From: an uncultured Ruminococcus sp.
Lineage (GTDB): Bacteria; Bacillota; Clostridia; Lachnospirales; Lachnospiraceae
Assembly (NCBI GenBank): GCA_934359255.1
Contig: CAKRLG010000001.1
Coordinates: 170,031 to 234,030 of the forward strand
Reading direction: 5' to 3'
DNA length: 64,000 nt
Positions within the stretch are counted from its first letter, which is position 1. Each line of letters begins with the position of its first letter. Shown here piece by piece: positions 62,655-64,000 of this stretch. The notes beneath the pieces were generated by a model. The model had not been told where the DNA came from, did no database searches, and saw only the letters and a program-made list of their open reading frames with translations. A program made the position numbers and the translations under genes.

Positions 62655-63647
62655 ATGTATCAGGCAAAGGAAACACGTTACGACACCATGCAGTACAACC
62701 GCTGTGGAAACAGTGGTCTGAAGCTTCCCACCGTCTCCCTGGGACTGTGGCACAACTTTGGAGATTTTTCTTCTTACGACAATATGAAAAATCTCTGCTT
62801 TACCGCTTTTGATCATGGCATCACTCATTTTGATCTTGCCAACAATTACGGACCGGAACCGGGAAGTGCAGAAAAACACTTCGGACTGATCTTAAAAGAA
62901 CATCTTTCCGCTTACCGTGATGAACTGCTGATCAGCACAAAAGCCGGTTACGATATGTGGAAAGGACCTTACGGTAACTGGGGCAGCCGCAAGTACCTGA
63001 TTGCCAGCCTGGATCAGAGTCTGCAGCGACTGGGGCTCGATTATGTAGATATCTTTTATCATCACCGTATGGATCCGGAAACACCACTGGAAGAAACCAT
63101 GGGTGCCCTGGATCAGATTGTACGGAGTGGAAAAGCTTTATATGTGGGTCTCTCCAACTATGACGGAGAAACCATGAAAAAAGCCTGCCGGATTCTCACC
63201 GATCTGAAATGCCCGTTTATCATCAACCAGAACTCTTACAATATTTTCAATCGAACCATTGAAAATAACGGTTTAAAACAGACCGCCCGCGAATGTGGAA
63301 AAGGTATCATCTCCTTCAGTCCTCTTTCTCAGGGCATGCTGACCGACCGCTATCTTCACGGAATCCCTTCTGACAGTCGCGTCGTCACTGATGGACGCTT
63401 CTTACACAGAGAACAGCTAAATGAAAAACGAATTCATACGATTCAGCAGTTAAATGATCTGGCTGCCGAACGTGGTGAAAGTCTGGCTCAGATGGCATTA
63501 AAATGGGTATTGAAAGACAGTGATGTCACCAGCGTCCTCATCGGTGCCTCCAAACCGGAACAGATACTTGAAAATCTGAAAGTAATGGATGCAGCACCAT
63601 TTACAGAAGAAGAACTGAAAAAGATCGATGAAATCTCTTTAACCTGA
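62655..63647 (+). CDS. Aldo/keto reductase, YghZ (L-glyceraldehyde-3-phosphate reductase)-like
   Basis: 330 aa from ATG 62655 with GGAGG; an ATG 12 bp upstream overlaps that site. AKR TIM-barrel with catalytic Asp and Tyr in FDLANNYG, Lys in ISTKAGYD, His in FYHHRMD, and the NADPH-binding QMALKWVLKD...VLIGASKPEQ C-terminus. The GPEPGSAE and WKGPYGNWGSRK insertions match the YghZ/Kv-beta-like branch. Probably detoxifies aldehydes under MerR control. Confidence 0.92.
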   Translation: MYQAKETRYDTMQYNRCGNSGLKLPTVSLGLWHNFGDFSSYDNMKNLCFTAFDHGITHFDLANNYGPEPGSAEKHFGLILKEHLSAYRDELLISTKAGYDMWKGPYGNWGSRKYLIASLDQSLQRLGLDYVDIFYHHRMDPETPLEETMGALDQIVRSGKALYVGLSNYDGETMKKACRILTDLKCPFIINQNSYNIFNRTIENNGLKQTARECGKGIISFSPLSQGMLTDRYLHGIPSDSRVVTDGRFLHREQLNEKRIHTIQQLNDLAAERGESLAQMALKWVLKDSDVTSVLIGASKPEQILENLKVMDAAPFTEEELKKIDEISLT

Positions 63648-63664
63648 TTCTTCCTTTCATGCAG

Positions 63665-63714
63665 AAAAAAAGTCCCTCCCGTCATATCTGTCGATCGGGG
63701 GGGGGGGCTTTTTT
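63665..63714 (+). terminator. Intrinsic terminator with an 11-G run
   Basis: AAAAAAAGTCCCTCCCG pairs with CGGGGGGGGGGGCTTTTTT. G11 lies at 63697-63707. It ends the aldo/keto reductase transcript. Confidence 0.8.
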
Positions 63715-63741
63715 CGTATTTTCCTGCATAATAAATGTACA

Positions 63742-63790
63742 GGATCTACAAATCTATACACCCCTTCAGATTATAGATTTGAATGGATCC
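63742..63790. repeat. Hairpin of unknown role
   Basis: AAATCTATA / TATAGATTT perfect 9-bp stem with an outer GGATC/GATCC pair and no T-run. Between the reductase terminator and the tRNA terminator; nothing else is seen in 63715-63887 except the shared 19-mer. Confidence 0.35.
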
Positions 63791-63859
63791 ACAAAAGAAA
63801 CTTTCGGAATGCGTGTTATCAAACAAACTTTTAATTAACACTGATATCTTTTTTAAATG

Positions 63860-63878
63860 CACTTCGCGAATTTTACTC
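63860..63878. repeat. Second copy of the 19-mer from 20444-20462
   Basis: CACTTCGCGAATTTTACTC, an exact match to the sequence inside the structured element between hydG and hydF. The flanks do not match, so only a core is shared. Confidence 0.45.
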
Positions 63879-63887
63879 TTTAAATAC

Positions 63888-63921
63888 AAAAAAACCGTTT
63901 TCATATTATATGAAAACGGTT
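63888..63921 (-). terminator. Intrinsic terminator after tRNA-Lys
   Basis: AACCGTTTTCATAT / ATATGAAAACGGTT near-continuous 14-bp stem followed by TTTTT on the minus strand, 6 bp after the tRNA 3' end. Confidence 0.9.
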
Positions 63922-63926
63922 GAAAA

Positions 63927-63999
63927 TGAGGCATCGGGGATTCGAACCCCGGACAACTTGATTAAAAGTCAAGTGCTCTACCGACTGAGCTAATACCCC
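63927..63999 (-). tRNA. tRNA-Lys(TTT)
   Basis: 73 nt, no encoded CCA. Acceptor GGGGTAT pairs with ATGCCTC (two G-U pairs); D-arm GCTCAGTCGGTAGAGC; anticodon arm CTTGA-CTTTTAA-TCAAG with anticodon TTT; T-arm CCGGGGTTCGAATCCCCG. All arms fold, so a functional lysine tRNA. More tRNAs may follow beyond the right edge. Confidence 0.95.
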
Positions 64000-64000
64000 A

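Overview
The window reads as a chromosomal segment of an anaerobic, gut-type Firmicute. Lachnospiraceae (Blautia or a relative) is the most likely home, inferred from the gene repertoire: [FeFe]-hydrogenases with all maturases, a clostridial fab/acc operon with FabK and a fused AccDA, GH78/GH42 enzymes with LacI regulators and an MsmK-less sugar ABC transporter, and AAGGAGG-type ribosome sites. No phage, insertion sequence, CRISPR array or rRNA was found. Nearly every gene lies on the minus strand; only one alpha-L-rhamnosidase and one aldo/keto reductase are on plus.

Layout from left to right. (1) 1-3.5 kb: a MoxR ATPase, a DUF58 protein and a transglutaminase-like membrane protein that runs off the left edge. 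(2) 3.6-18.5 kb: one dense minus-strand operon starting at a good sigma-A promoter at 18.5 kb. It encodes glucose-1-phosphate cytidylyltransferase, CDP-glucose 4,6-dehydratase and the B6/iron-sulfur 3-dehydrase (RfbF/G/H), an acetolactate-synthase-like ThDP enzyme, an SDR reductase/epimerase, two PaaK/CapK-like adenylating enzymes, a flippase, a GtrB-like glycosyltransferase and two polytopic GT-C-like membrane proteins. The combination resembles Yersinia yersiniose A biosynthesis and suggests a two-carbon-branched 3,6-dideoxyhexose on the surface of a Gram-positive. This is the most striking system here. (3) 18.6-18.8 kb: a long inverted-repeat element. (4) 19-29.4 kb: hydrogenase region, with HydCBA (electron-bifurcating trimer), a second (group B-like) [FeFe]-hydrogenase, a TM1266-type regulator, and HydE, HydG and HydF.

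(5) 29.7-44.3 kb: glycan use. Two GH78 alpha-L-rhamnosidases, a DUF5060/DUF4038-type glycosidase, a GH42 beta-galactosidase, a binding protein with two permeases, and two LacI regulators with visible candidate operators. (6) 44.6-48.4 kb: an HscC-like Hsp70, a membrane-anchored J protein whose HPD motif reads HPE, and a PHP-domain protein. (7) 48.4-51.8 kb: an alpha/beta hydrolase, a YkvI-type membrane protein and an iron-containing alcohol dehydrogenase behind a possible attenuator. (8) 52.1 kb: the 3' fossil of an L-rhamnose mutarotase gene.

(9) 52.3-62 kb: fatty-acid synthesis operon acpP-fabK-fabD-fabG-fabF-accB-fabZ-accC-accDA plus a nitronate monooxygenase family gene, with three copies of a FabT-like TTTGA-N3-TCAAA box at its promoters. 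(10) 62-64 kb: a MerR regulator divergent from an aldo/keto reductase whose promoter has a 19-bp spacer carrying a perfect palindrome, then tRNA-Lys(TTT) at the right edge.

Start codons were chosen from ribosome-binding sites. Functions are assigned from recognised motifs only, since no database search was possible.
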